Assembly (NCBI RefSeq): GCF_001027285.1
Contig: NZ_CP011509.1
Coordinates: 1,930,501 to 1,994,500, forward strand
DNA: 64,000 nucleotides
Source of the DNA: Archangium gephyra
Lineage (GTDB): Bacteria; Myxococcota; Myxococcia; Myxococcales; Myxococcaceae
Direction: 5' to 3'
Part shown: one piece after another, positions 55,847 through 64,000 of the stretch
Layout: each line of letters starts with the position of its first letter
How positions within the stretch are numbered: position 1 is the stretch's first letter
The notes under the pieces: generated by a model
The model's database searches: none
What the model was told of the DNA's origin: nothing
The model's input: only the letters and a program-made list of their open reading frames with translations
Position numbers and translations under genes: made by a program

Positions 55847-56890
55847 CTAGGAAGAGGCGGGGACGGGGCGCACGTCGTCCCAGGGGAAGAGGCGGGCCAT
55901 GCCGACGAGCACTTGGCGGGGGCCCGAGAAGGGCGTGCGCGCGTGCGCGGCGAGCATGTTGTCGACGACGAGCAGGTCTCCCCGCTCCCAGGGGAAGGAG
56001 ACCGTCTCGGCGTGGTAGGCCGCGCGCAGCGTCTCCAGCACCTCGGGCTCGATGGGCGAGCCGTCGCCGTAATAGGTGTTGTTGGGCAGGTCCTCCTCGC
56101 CGAACTCCGCGAGCAGCGCCGAGGCCACCGCGGGCGGCAGCGTCGAGACGTGGAAGAACGTGGCGTGGTTGAACCACACCGGCTCGCCGCTGACGGGGTG
56201 GAGCCCGGCGGCGCGGCGCACCTGGCGCGTCCTCAGCCGCTGGCCCTCGCGCCACTCGAACTGGATGTGATGGCGGCGGCAGTAGGCCTCGACCTCGGCG
56301 GGCGATTGCGTCTGGAAGGCCGTCTGCCAGCTCAGGCCGAACTGGCCGCCGAAGTTGCGCACGTACGTGTAGCCCTGCTCCAGGAAGCGGGTGCGCAGCG
56401 AGGGGGGCAGGCGCTGGAAGACGCGGCGCGAGTCCACCAGGGGCGTGCGGCCTCCCTCCCGCGCGGGCGTCACGCAGCAGAAGAACAGGCGCAGGGGGAA
56501 GGCCTGGTTATAGGACTGCTCGTTGTGCGGGAAGATGTGCTCGGCGGGCGGATGGTCCGTGGAGGTGTAGACGTTGCCGCTCACCTGCGAGCGCGGCGAG
56601 GAGCGCTCCTCGTAGGGCAGGGACTCGCCGGCCACGGCGCGGATGGCGCGCTCCAGGGCCTCGGCGGAGGCGATGTCGAAGCCGCGGAAGAGCACGGCGC
56701 CATGGCGGTGCAGCTGCTCGTCCACGCGCGCGCGGTGCCGGCGGGCCCAGTCGGCGAGGTCCACGCCCGGCAGCGTGGGCCGGGCGAGCACGGGCAGTGA
56801 GAGACCAGGCTGGAGGGGCTCGAAGCGGATCCAATCCTCGCCGGACTCCGCCACTTCGCGGCGCTTCACCTGGGGGAGTGCCTTCTTCAT
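55847..56890 (-). CDS. TauD/TfdA-family dioxygenase, SyrP-like
   Basis: A 347-residue Fe(II)/2-oxoglutarate-dependent oxygenase. The iron triad is visible: His122 and Glu124 in FPHNEQSYN, and distal His316 in NMLAAHARTPF. Arg325 in GPRQVLVG is the likely 2-oxoglutarate contact. ERSSPRSQVSGNVYTST and the overall length resemble SyrP and related NRPS-associated hydroxylases; SyrP beta-hydroxylates a carrier-bound aspartate. Here it lies between the two assembly-line genes and its start overlaps the FAAL gene stop by 4 bases, so it almost certainly modifies the bound amino acid. Which carbon is oxidised is inferred. Confidence 0.9.
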   Translation of the reverse strand: MKKALPQVKRREVAESGEDWIRFEPLQPGLSLPVLARPTLPGVDLADWARRHRARVDEQLHRHGAVLFRGFDIASAEALERAIRAVAGESLPYEERSSPRSQVSGNVYTSTDHPPAEHIFPHNEQSYNQAFPLRLFFCCVTPAREGGRTPLVDSRRVFQRLPPSLRTRFLEQGYTYVRNFGGQFGLSWQTAFQTQSPAEVEAYCRRHHIQFEWREGQRLRTRQVRRAAGLHPVSGEPVWFNHATFFHVSTLPPAVASALLAEFGEEDLPNNTYYGDGSPIEPEVLETLRAAYHAETVSFPWERGDLLVVDNMLAAHARTPFSGPRQVLVGMARLFPWDDVRPVPASS

Positions 56891-59800
56891 GGTGTGCCTT
56901 CCCCGGTCTTGCGGCGCACGTTGCGGAACAGGTCCTGCCGCTTGGACTTCAGCTCCTCGGCCCGGGCGCGCTCGCGCTGCCGCTCGTGCTCGGTGAGGAC
57001 GTCGCGCAGCTCCTCCACCGTGGCGTCCGGACGCCGCACGGCGGCCGAGAGCACGGTCTGGTAGTCCTCCGCGAGCCGGGCGATGGTGGCGCCGTCGAAG
57101 AGCGCGGTGCTGTAGCGCAACACGCCGCCCAGCTGGCCTGCGTGCTTGGACAGCAGCACCGAGAGATCGAAGGGGGAGCCGCCGTCATCGAGCTCGAGCA
57201 GCTCCAGGCGCAGGCCGGGCAGCTCCAGCGCGGGCAGGGGGGCGTTCTCCAGGACGAACATCACCTGGAAGAGCGGGTTGTAGCGGGCGTCTCGCGGAGG
57301 GCGGAGTGTCTCGACGAGCTTGTCGAAGGGGACATGCGGGTGCGCGTACGCACCGAGCGCCACCTGCCGCACGCGGGCGAGCACCTGCCGGAAGGTGGGG
57401 TTGCCCGAGAGGTCCACGCGCAGGACGAGCTGGTTGACGAAGAGGCCCACCAACCGCTGCGTGCGCGGATTCTCCCGGTGGGCGATGTCCGTGCCCACCA
57501 CCAGGTCGGTGCGGCCGGTGCGCTGGTGGAGCGTCACGAGGAAGCCGGCGAGCAGCACCATGAAGGGCGTGGCGCCCTCGGCCTGTCCGAGCTGTTCGAG
57601 CCCCCCGGTGAGGGGCGCGGAGAGCTGGAGCGGATGGCGAGCACCCTCGAAGGACGGGGTGGTGGGGCGGGGCCTGTCCGTGGGCAGCTCCAGCAGCGGA
57701 GGCATGCCGGTGAGGCGCTCCTTCCACCAGGACTGCTCGGCGGCCAGCGTGCCGTCCTCCAGCCAGCGCCGCTGCCATGCGGCGTAATCCGTGTACTGGA
57801 GGCGAGGCGTGGGCAGGGGCGAGGGGCGGCCCTCGGCGAAGGCGGGATAGAGGGCGCCCAGCTCGCGGACGAGCACGCCCAGGGTCCACCCATCCGAGAC
57901 GATGTGGTGCACCGAGAGCACCAGCCGGTGCCGCTCCGGGGCGAGCTTCAGCAGCTTCGCACGCAGCAGCGGGCCGCGCTCCAGGTCGAAGCGCTCGCGG
58001 GCCTCCAGGGTGGTGAGCCGGGTGGCCTCGGCCTCGCGCTCGGACTCGGGCAGGCGGGACAGGTCCACGAGCGCGCCCTCTCCGGCGAGCGGGCCCAGGT
58101 CTGGCACCTGCCCGGCGGGGAGCAGCACCTGCACGCGCTTGCCCTCCACGAAGGGGAAGCGGGCGCGCAGCGAGTCATGCCGGCGGAGGAGCGCCGCGAG
58201 GCTTCGTCCCAGGGCCTCCACGTCGAGCCGTCCCTCCAGCTTCACCGCCGTGGCGACGTTGTACGCTGAGGTGCCCGTCGCGAGCTGGTCCAGGAAGAGC
58301 AGCCGCTCCTGGCCGTAGGAGAGGGGAGGGTGGGGCCCGTGGTCCGCGGGCTCGAGCGGGGGCGGCGCGGAGGGCGCGGGGTGCAGGGCCTCCAGCGCGC
58401 GGGTGGTGAGGGTGCGCAGGCTGACGCCATCGAGCAGCAGCGCCACGGGCAGGTGGATGCCCAGCTCCTCCTCCAGCGCGCCCTTGAGCTCGATGGCGTG
58501 GATGGAGTCCAGGCCGAACGCGGTGAGGGGCCGCTCCTCGTCCAGCGCGGAGGCGGGCACGGCCAGCGCGCGCGAGAGACGGTGCCGCAGGTGCTCGCCG
58601 AGCAGCCGGGGCCGTTCCGTCTCCGGCGTGCCCAGCAGGGCCTCGCGGGTGAGGAGGGGCGGCTCGGCGGTGGCCGTGTTCACGGGCTGGGGCGTGGTGC
58701 TCTCGGTGACGAGCTCCAGCTCGCCCGCGAGGTACATGGCGCGGCAGGTGCCACGCTGAATCTTGCCGCTGGACGTCTTGGGGATGTGGCCCGCGGGGAC
58801 GAGCACCACGCGGCCCGGTGCCACCTCGTGCTGCTCGGCGATGGCGCGGCGGATGGCCTCCACGGCCTCGGTGGGCTCCGGGAGCTTCGCGCGGTCCACC
58901 TCGTGCACGAGCACCAGTTGCTCCTGTCCCTCCACGTCCAGGCCGAAGGCGGCGGAGCAGCCCGGGCGCAGCGCGGGGTGGCTGGCCTCGGCGGTCTGCT
59001 CCAGGTCCTGCGGGTAGAGGTTGCGCCCGCGCAGGATGATGAGGTCCTTGATGCGGCCCGCGACGAACAGCTCGCCGCCCGAGAGCAACCCGAGGTCTCC
59101 CGTGCGCAGCCAGGGCCCCTCCCCGGTGTCGCTCCGGCGGGCGCGGAAGGTCTGCTCGCTCAGCTCGGGCCGGCCCCAGTAGCCCTGGGCCACGCTGCCG
59201 CCGCGCACCCAGATCTCCCCCAGCTGTCCCTCGGGCACGGGGACGAGTGTCTCGGGGTGGGCGATGAGCAGCTCCTGGTCCAGCACGCTCGCGCCACAGC
59301 CCACGAGCTGGCGCATGCGCCCGGTGCCCTCCTGCTTCCAGTCGCGCACCACGGGCGGCTCGCCCTGGCGCCCACCGGTGACGAGCAGGGTGCCCTCGGC
59401 CAGGCCGTAACACGGGAAGAAGGCCTCGCGGCGGAAACCGGAGACGGCGAAGGCCTCGGCGAAGCGCTCGAGTGTTTCGGCGCGCACGGGCTCGGCGCCG
59501 TTGAAGGCCAGGCGCCAGGAGCTCAGGTCCAACGCGGCGCGCTGCTCGGGCGTGGTCTTCCGCACGCACAAGTCGTAGGCGAAGTTCGGCCCACCGCTGT
59601 GCGTGCCCCGGTGGCGCGAGATGGCCTCGAGCCAGCGCACGGGCCGCTTGAGGAAGTCCAGCGGCGACATCAGCACCACGGGGATGCCGGCGAACAGCGG
59701 CTGGAGCACGCCGCCGATGAGGCCCATGTCGTGGTAGGGCGGCAGCCAGATGACGCCCACGCTCCCGGGCGAGGGCTCGAAGCCGCGCTGGATGGCCGTC

Positions 59801-60423
59801 GAGTTGTGCAGCAGGTTGCCGTGGCTGAGCATCACCCCGCGCGGCGTGCCCGTGGAGCCCGAGGTGTATTGGAGGAACGCGAGCGACTCGCGCGTGAGGC
59901 CCGGGTTCTTCCAGGCGCTGGCCGCGTCCGCGGGGACCTCGTCGGTGGCCACCCACGTCAGTCCGGCCAGTCCGGGGAACTGCTCGGCCAGCCCGTCCGC
60001 CATGGAGCGGATGAATTCATTCGTGAGCGCGAAGCGGGCGCGCGCGTCGGAGATGAGCGCCTCGAGCCGTGGGAGCGTCCGTCCCAGGCGCATCGGGTCC
60101 GGCGGGTAGGCCGGCACGGCGATGGCTCCGGCGTAGATGCAGCCCACGAAGGCCGTCACGTAGTCGAGCCCGGGCGGGTAGAGCAGCAGCACCCGCTCGC
60201 CCCGGGCTCCCCGCTCCTGCAGGAATGCGCCGATGGCGCGTGCCCGGGCATCCAGCCCGGCGTAGGTGAGGCGCGCTTCTTCTGTCTCGCCGTCGACCAG
60301 GAAGGTGTAGGCGAGCTCCTCGGGCTGCGATTCGGCACGGCGGCGCGACAGCTCGAGGAGCGAGGCGGAGTCGAACGAAGAGGATGGTGCCAAAGCCCCG
60401 GGGTTTCTAGCACGCGGGCACAA
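56887..60423 (-). CDS. Fatty acyl-AMP ligase - ACP - condensation protein (FAAL-ACP-C)
   Basis: A 1178-residue lipoinitiation protein. The FAAL (about 15-575) has YTSGSTGTPRGVMLSHGN, PYHDMGLIGG and FFPCYGLAE. It activates a fatty acid as acyl-AMP and passes it to the ACP rather than CoA. The ACP (about 600-690) has the attachment Ser in FGLDSIHAIEL. The C domain (about 715-1150) has an intact HHIVSDG near 838 and can form the acyl amide. A basic tail follows. No ATG start exists: TTG 60423 with GGGGTGG upstream is the earliest start, and TTG 60393 is possible. It is the first gene of the operon, overlapping the dioxygenase by 4 bases. Confidence 0.92.
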   Translation of the reverse strand: MCPRARNPGALAPSSSFDSASLLELSRRRAESQPEELAYTFLVDGETEEARLTYAGLDARARAIGAFLQERGARGERVLLLYPPGLDYVTAFVGCIYAGAIAVPAYPPDPMRLGRTLPRLEALISDARARFALTNEFIRSMADGLAEQFPGLAGLTWVATDEVPADAASAWKNPGLTRESLAFLQYTSGSTGTPRGVMLSHGNLLHNSTAIQRGFEPSPGSVGVIWLPPYHDMGLIGGVLQPLFAGIPVVLMSPLDFLKRPVRWLEAISRHRGTHSGGPNFAYDLCVRKTTPEQRAALDLSSWRLAFNGAEPVRAETLERFAEAFAVSGFRREAFFPCYGLAEGTLLVTGGRQGEPPVVRDWKQEGTGRMRQLVGCGASVLDQELLIAHPETLVPVPEGQLGEIWVRGGSVAQGYWGRPELSEQTFRARRSDTGEGPWLRTGDLGLLSGGELFVAGRIKDLIILRGRNLYPQDLEQTAEASHPALRPGCSAAFGLDVEGQEQLVLVHEVDRAKLPEPTEAVEAIRRAIAEQHEVAPGRVVLVPAGHIPKTSSGKIQRGTCRAMYLAGELELVTESTTPQPVNTATAEPPLLTREALLGTPETERPRLLGEHLRHRLSRALAVPASALDEERPLTAFGLDSIHAIELKGALEEELGIHLPVALLLDGVSLRTLTTRALEALHPAPSAPPPLEPADHGPHPPLSYGQERLLFLDQLATGTSAYNVATAVKLEGRLDVEALGRSLAALLRRHDSLRARFPFVEGKRVQVLLPAGQVPDLGPLAGEGALVDLSRLPESEREAEATRLTTLEARERFDLERGPLLRAKLLKLAPERHRLVLSVHHIVSDGWTLGVLVRELGALYPAFAEGRPSPLPTPRLQYTDYAAWQRRWLEDGTLAAEQSWWKERLTGMPPLLELPTDRPRPTTPSFEGARHPLQLSAPLTGGLEQLGQAEGATPFMVLLAGFLVTLHQRTGRTDLVVGTDIAHRENPRTQRLVGLFVNQLVLRVDLSGNPTFRQVLARVRQVALGAYAHPHVPFDKLVETLRPPRDARYNPLFQVMFVLENAPLPALELPGLRLELLELDDGGSPFDLSVLLSKHAGQLGGVLRYSTALFDGATIARLAEDYQTVLSAAVRRPDATVEELRDVLTEHERQRERARAEELKSKRQDLFRNVRRKTGEGTP

Positions 60424-60466
60424 GAATGCCCACCCCGCAACTCCAGGAATCCGGTACCGCCTTCCC

Positions 60467-61093
60467 TCAGTGGCGGAGGGGGGACTTCTCTCCGCGCAGC
60501 AGCTCCAGCAGCGAGGCCGCCGCTTCGAGCGGGTGCGTCGCGTAGTGCCGCACCCTGCGCCCGCTGGGCAGCTTCACCCCCTGGCTCCAGGGTCCCCGCA
60601 TCCAGCGTCGGGGGGGAGGCACCACCGGTGAGGCGTGGAGGGTGTCGGCGTCTTCCCTCGCATCGGTGCCCCTGCGGGGCTCCTCCTCGGACATGGGCAC
60701 GTAGCGGGGATGGGGGACGCTGCCGCGCTCCACCTGGACGGTGTGGGCCTCGGCGTGCTCCGTCGCGGCCACCATCTGGTGCGAGGCGAGCGTCTCCGGT
60801 GCCTCCCGCTCCTCCAGGGGGCGCTGCTCGTCGCGCGCTCGCCGCGAGGACCAGAAGACCTCGACGAGGTCCGTGGCCTCCAGACGGGCGCTCGGGTGGC
60901 CATGGTCGGGGGTGAGCACCACGCCGTGCTCGTCCAGCGCCTGCACCTCGTCCAGGCGCACCCGGTGCTCGCGCGTGACGACCACCCGGCGCTCGAGCAC
61001 GAAGCCCTCGTCATCGACGGAGAGGACGCGTCCGAGCGGCTCGCCGTTGTGGCAGCGCACCACCATTCCCGCACGAATCTTGCGTTGAGACAT
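60467..61093 (-). CDS. Uncharacterised protein with PRC-barrel/DUF2171-like N-terminus
   Basis: A 208-residue soluble protein. Residues 1-80 form a beta-rich domain (IRAGMVVRCHNGEPLGRVLSV, VVVTREHRVRLDEVQALD) resembling PRC-barrel or DUF2171 domains, which bind RNA or act as adaptors. The rest is charged and probably disordered, ending with VKLPSGRRVRHYATHPLEAA. ATG 61093 is used. It lies just upstream of the FAAL gene (43-base gap) on the same strand and could share a promoter with it, but nothing ties it to the pathway. Confidence 0.6.
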   Translation of the reverse strand: MSQRKIRAGMVVRCHNGEPLGRVLSVDDEGFVLERRVVVTREHRVRLDEVQALDEHGVVLTPDHGHPSARLEATDLVEVFWSSRRARDEQRPLEEREAPETLASHQMVAATEHAEAHTVQVERGSVPHPRYVPMSEEEPRRGTDAREDADTLHASPVVPPPRRWMRGPWSQGVKLPSGRRVRHYATHPLEAAASLLELLRGEKSPLRH

Positions 61094-61114
61094 GACTGGC
61101 TCCGTTCGTGTTCT

Positions 61115-61318
61115 TCAGTCGGTGTCATCCGTGTCGAGGGGCCCGGGCAGGGCATTGACGTGCACCACGTGGCCTCCCGGGTCGGGGGGCGCGCGGGTGG
61201 CCTCGGCCTCCTCGGCGGTGTGGGGCGCCCGCTCCTCGAAGCCGTCGCCCTCCAGGTTGCGCTGCCGCTGCTCGCTCGTGCTCCCGTAGCCCTCCCGCAA
61301 CCGCTGCTTGCCTGCCAT
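61115..61318 (-). CDS. Small charged protein, probably disordered
   Basis: A 67-residue hydrophilic protein with no predicted fold: MAGKQRLREGYGSTSEQRQR, then acidic and Pro-rich segments ending PLDTDDTD. AGGAGCTGACC before ATG 61318 is a good ribosome site, and the codon bias is that of a real gene. It is 21 bases upstream of the 61093 gene on the same strand, so the two are likely one transcript. Function unknown. Confidence 0.6.
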   Translation of the reverse strand: MAGKQRLREGYGSTSEQRQRNLEGDGFEERAPHTAEEAEATRAPPDPGGHVVHVNALPGPLDTDDTD

Positions 61319-61618
61319 GGTCAGCTCCTGAAGTTGAGAACGTCCAAGCCCTAACGGTTGGGATGGGGAGCGGGGGCCGCAACGCCTCCCTCCCCGGGAG
61401 AGCCCGTCCCGGGTCCAATCCTGGGAGGCGCCTTCCCCGTTGCTCGCGGGGCAGGCGAGTACCCAGGCCCACATCCCCGTGTCCCGGGGCCCACACGGGG
61501 CCGGCTCCCGAGGCCTCCGCCGGGGGGCGCCGGGGCGGCACGTCCGGTGCAAAACCTGAGGAAAGGCGTGGGGAATGTCCCCCCCGCTCGACTGTCGACG
61601 GAGGCGCGCCCCACTGCT

Positions 61619-63808
61619 ATGCACACCCGCACCATGGATGTTCGCCCCTCTCCGCGCCGCGCGCTGCTGCTCGCGCTGGCACTGCTGATGTCCGCCTGCA
61701 AGACGCCCTCCGCCACGGGCGGTGGCTCGTCGAATGGCTCCTCGTCTGGCTCGTCGTCCTCGGGACAGGGCCGCAACGAAGACGTCCCCCAGGGAGACCC
61801 CTTCCCGTCGAGGCCCTCCGTCGAGGCGCGCAAGGACGCGCAGGCGGACCAGGCGCTCGCCCAGGCCATCCAGCAGGCCGAGACGGCTCCGCGCAAGCAG
61901 GCCGCCGAGTCCTTCCTCGCGGTGCGCAAGGCCTACCCGCAGACGACGGCGGGCCAGGAGGCCCTCTACCGGGCGGGCGTGCTCTTCTACGACTCGCAGG
62001 ACTACGCCAACGCGCGCAAGAGCTTCAACGAGCTGCTCTTCGAGAACCCGCTCCACCCGCAGGCCACCGAGGCCAAGCGCCGGCTGGGCAAGGCCGCGCT
62101 GGAGGTGGGCGCCTACCGCGACGCCTACCAGACGCTCTACAGCCTCGCCGAGCGCGCCGAGGGCGCCGAGCGCACCCAGCTGCTCGAGGACTCCGCCAAG
62201 GCCGCGGAGAAGGCGGGCCTCTTCGGACAGGCGCTGCGCATCTCCGTGGACCTGGCCGGCAACGCCCAGACGCCCGAGGCGCAGCAGGCCGCGGTGGCCC
62301 GGGTGCAGCAACTGGTCGAGGGCCGCGCGGGCTTCATGGACGTGGCGCAGATCATGGAGGAGCTGCCGACCTCCAACCCAGCCTGGCCGGTGCTGAGCTT
62401 CAAGCTGGCGCGCATCTACTACCACCTGCGGGACTGGACGCGGCTGGAGGAGACGCTCAACCGCTTCCTGGCGGAGGCGCCCAACAACGCGTTCGCCCCG
62501 CAGGCCCGGGAGTTGCTCGCGCGCGCCACGCGCCGCGTGGAGGTGCAGACGAAGACGGTGGGCCTGCTGCTGCCCATGACGGGCAAGTACAAGGCGGTGG
62601 GCGAGGCGGTGCTGCGCGGGGTGAAGCTGGCCCTGGCCGGCAGCGACATCGAGCTCGTCGTGAAGGACACGCAGGGGGATGTGAACCTCGCCGCCCAGGG
62701 CATGGAGCAGCTGGCCTTCGACGAGGGGGCCATCGCCGTGCTGGGCCCCATCACCTCGGACGAGTCCCGCCGCGCCGCGCTGGTGGCCGAGGAGCTCCAG
62801 GTGCCGCTGCTGACGCTCACGCGCCAGGAGGACATCACCAACATTGGGCCCTTCGTCTTCCGCAACATGCTCACCAACTCGGCGCAGGCGCGGGCCATCG
62901 CCGACTTCGCGATGAAGCAGAAGGGCTTCAAGAGCTTCGCGATGCTCTACCCCAACCTGCCGTACGGGGTGGAGCTGGCCAACGACTTCTGGGACCACGT
63001 GGTGGAGAACGGCGGCCAGGTGCGCGGCGCCGAGACGTACGACCACGACCAGACGACGTTCACCACCGAGGCCAAGAAGCTGGTGGGCCGCTACTACCTG
63101 GAGGACCGGCTCGACTACATCGAGGGCGTGCGCGAGGTGCAGAAGGAGACCACCGGCCAGGACGCGTTCCGCAAGCGCAAGGCCATGGAGAAGATGAAGG
63201 GCGAGGTGGATCCCATCATCGACTTCGAGGCCATCTTCATCCCGGACGAGTGGCGGCGGGTGAGCCTGGTGGCGCCGGCGCTGGCGGTGGAGGACATCGT
63301 CACCAACGCGTGTGATGCGCGCGACGTGGAGCGCATCCGCAAGACGACGGGCCGCAAGACGATCAAGACGGTGATGTTGCTGGGCACCAACGCGTGGAGC
63401 AGCGCCAAGGGCGCCAGTGGCATGCCGGAGCTCGTCGAGCGCGGTGGCAAGTTCGTCACCTGCTCGGTGTACGTGGATGGCTTCTTCGTGGACTCGCAGC
63501 AGCCGGCGACCCAGCGCTTCGTGAAGGCCTACCGCCAGGCGAACAGCGGGGACCCGGGCCTGCTGGAGGCCTACGGTTACGACTCGGCGCGCATGGTGCG
63601 GCAGTTGCTCGACTCGAAGCAGGCGCCGAAGAGCCGCGGGGAGTTCCGCGAGGCCCTGGCCAACGTGAAGGACTTCGACGGCGCCACGGGCAAGACGTCC
63701 TTCGACGAGAAGCGCGAGGCGCGCAAGCCCCTCTTCCTGCTGTCCGTGAGCAACAAGGGCGTGACGGAGGTGCCTCCGGAGCAGGCGGCGGCGCTGGGTG
63801 GCTCGTGA
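61619..63808 (+). CDS. LpoA-like penicillin-binding-protein activator lipoprotein
   Basis: A 729-residue lipoprotein. A signal peptide (RRALLLALALLMSAC, lipobox MSAC at about residue 27) is followed by a Ser/Gly-rich linker. Tetratricopeptide-like repeats come next (about 65-290: ALYRAGVLFYDSQDYANARKS, FKLARIYYHLRDWTRLEETL, shown as separate parts). A type I periplasmic-binding-protein fold (about 300-720) includes TVGLLLPMTGKYKAVGEAVL, AVLGPITSDESR and YGYDSARMV. TPR plus this fold is the layout of LpoA, which activates peptidoglycan synthase PBP1A from the outer membrane. ATG 61619 is used; ATG 61634 is equally plausible. It overlaps the next gene by four bases (GTGA). Confidence 0.85.
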   Translation: MHTRTMDVRPSPRRALLLALALLMSACKTPSATGGGSSNGSSSGSSSSGQGRNEDVPQGDPFPSRPSVEARKDAQADQALAQAIQQAETAPRKQAAESFLAVRKAYPQTTAGQEALYRAGVLFYDSQDYANARKSFNELLFENPLHPQATEAKRRLGKAALEVGAYRDAYQTLYSLAERAEGAERTQLLEDSAKAAEKAGLFGQALRISVDLAGNAQTPEAQQAAVARVQQLVEGRAGFMDVAQIMEELPTSNPAWPVLSFKLARIYYHLRDWTRLEETLNRFLAEAPNNAFAPQARELLARATRRVEVQTKTVGLLLPMTGKYKAVGEAVLRGVKLALAGSDIELVVKDTQGDVNLAAQGMEQLAFDEGAIAVLGPITSDESRRAALVAEELQVPLLTLTRQEDITNIGPFVFRNMLTNSAQARAIADFAMKQKGFKSFAMLYPNLPYGVELANDFWDHVVENGGQVRGAETYDHDQTTFTTEAKKLVGRYYLEDRLDYIEGVREVQKETTGQDAFRKRKAMEKMKGEVDPIIDFEAIFIPDEWRRVSLVAPALAVEDIVTNACDARDVERIRKTTGRKTIKTVMLLGTNAWSSAKGASGMPELVERGGKFVTCSVYVDGFFVDSQQPATQRFVKAYRQANSGDPGLLEAYGYDSARMVRQLLDSKQAPKSRGEFREALANVKDFDGATGKTSFDEKREARKPLFLLSVSNKGVTEVPPEQAAALGGS

Positions 63809-64000
63809 GGGCCCAGGCGCCTCGTGCGCTGTGGCTCGTGGGTCTGCTGTCGCTGGCGGGGTGCCAGCACGCCGCGCCGGTGCTCGCGCCGGACACCGCC
63901 TCCCGGCTGGAGTCCACGCCGGGCGGGTATCTCGCGGGTGAGGTGGTGGGCCTCGAGGACGGCGCCGTCCTCGACCGCCGGGACTTCGTCTGGACGCTGG
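63805..64000 (+). CDS. Lipoprotein, N-terminal fragment
   Basis: Opens with GTG 63805, overlapping the previous stop (GTGA), and stays open to the window edge (65 codons). The N-terminus RAPRALWLVGLLSLAGC is not a full quote but reflects a short basic head, a hydrophobic core and a lipobox LAGC at residue 20, followed by QHAAPVLAPD. The remaining part (GGYLAGEVVGLEDGAVLDRR) is too short to name a family. The overlap implies translational coupling to the LpoA-like gene. Confidence 0.7.
   Translation, partial: MRAQAPRALWLVGLLSLAGCQHAAPVLAPDTASRLESTPGGYLAGEVVGLEDGAVLDRRDFVWTL

Noticed and set aside
58330-60915. Long plus-strand open frame across the FAAL region
   Set aside because: Shadow of the FAAL-ACP-C gene. 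It runs past the real gene start into the next gene and has no protein-like pattern.

Overview
The window is about 68-70 % GC, codes almost wall to wall with strongly G/C-biased third codon positions, and carries a gene set typical of a fruiting myxobacterium of the Cystobacter/Archangium/Myxococcus type: a DUF2378 protein (a family known almost only from Myxococcales), many sensor kinases and lone response regulators, eukaryotic-type Ser/Thr kinases with extra domains, a PilZ-type domain and a lipopeptide-type assembly line. The genus is an inference; no rRNA or housekeeping marker is present. I saw no tRNA, rRNA, CRISPR array, transposase or phage gene.

Layout. 1-4.2 kb: edge of a rhomboid protease, an epoxide-hydrolase-like enzyme, a YkgJ-type cysteine-cluster protein, a lipoprotein, ribonuclease Z and a DUF2293 protein. 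4.2-10.9 kb: a TetR regulator and a complete RND efflux system (adaptor, pump, TolC-like channel) behind a candidate operator. 10.9-15.2 kb: small conserved genes including DUF2378, a RuvC/RNase H-fold protein, DUF99, a cold-shock protein with its terminator, a fatty acid desaturase and an HTH/zinc-ribbon protein. 15.2-20.1 kb: a divergent membrane pyrophosphatase, a secreted protein and a short-chain fatty acid transporter. 20.2-36.1 kb: signalling. It holds a Ser/Thr kinase interrupted by a frameshift, an AarF/UbiB kinase, a sensor kinase with a lone receiver, a LuxR-type regulator, and a four-gene block of multiheme cytochrome, FIST sensor, hybrid kinase and receiver. 36.3-47.3 kb: a RapA-like helicase, a double-PAS kinase, an ABC exporter, DnaJ and several uncharacterised proteins.

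47.3-60.4 kb: a compact lipo-amino-acid biosynthesis locus. One operon encodes FAAL-ACP-C, then a SyrP/TauD-type dioxygenase (4-bp overlap), then C-A-PCP. A cyclic-peptide-type ABC exporter lies beyond an oppositely oriented Ser/Thr kinase. There is one adenylation domain, and I read its specificity pocket as close to the known glutamate code. The second C domain has lost the HHxxxDG histidines, and no thioesterase or reductase release domain is present. The inferred product is an N-acyl (perhaps beta-hydroxylated) acidic amino acid, or the first part of something finished elsewhere. This is the most interesting system in the window.

60.4-64 kb: two small uncharacterised proteins, a TPR plus periplasmic-binding-fold lipoprotein of the LpoA/PBP-activator type, and the start of a further lipoprotein.

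Non-coding signals include a REP-like palindromic repeat family (five copies, all outside genes), four intrinsic terminators, a good sigma-70-like dnaJ promoter, a 27-bp perfect palindrome, two short tandem repeats and a 22-bp palindrome between the exporter and the kinase of the biosynthetic locus.
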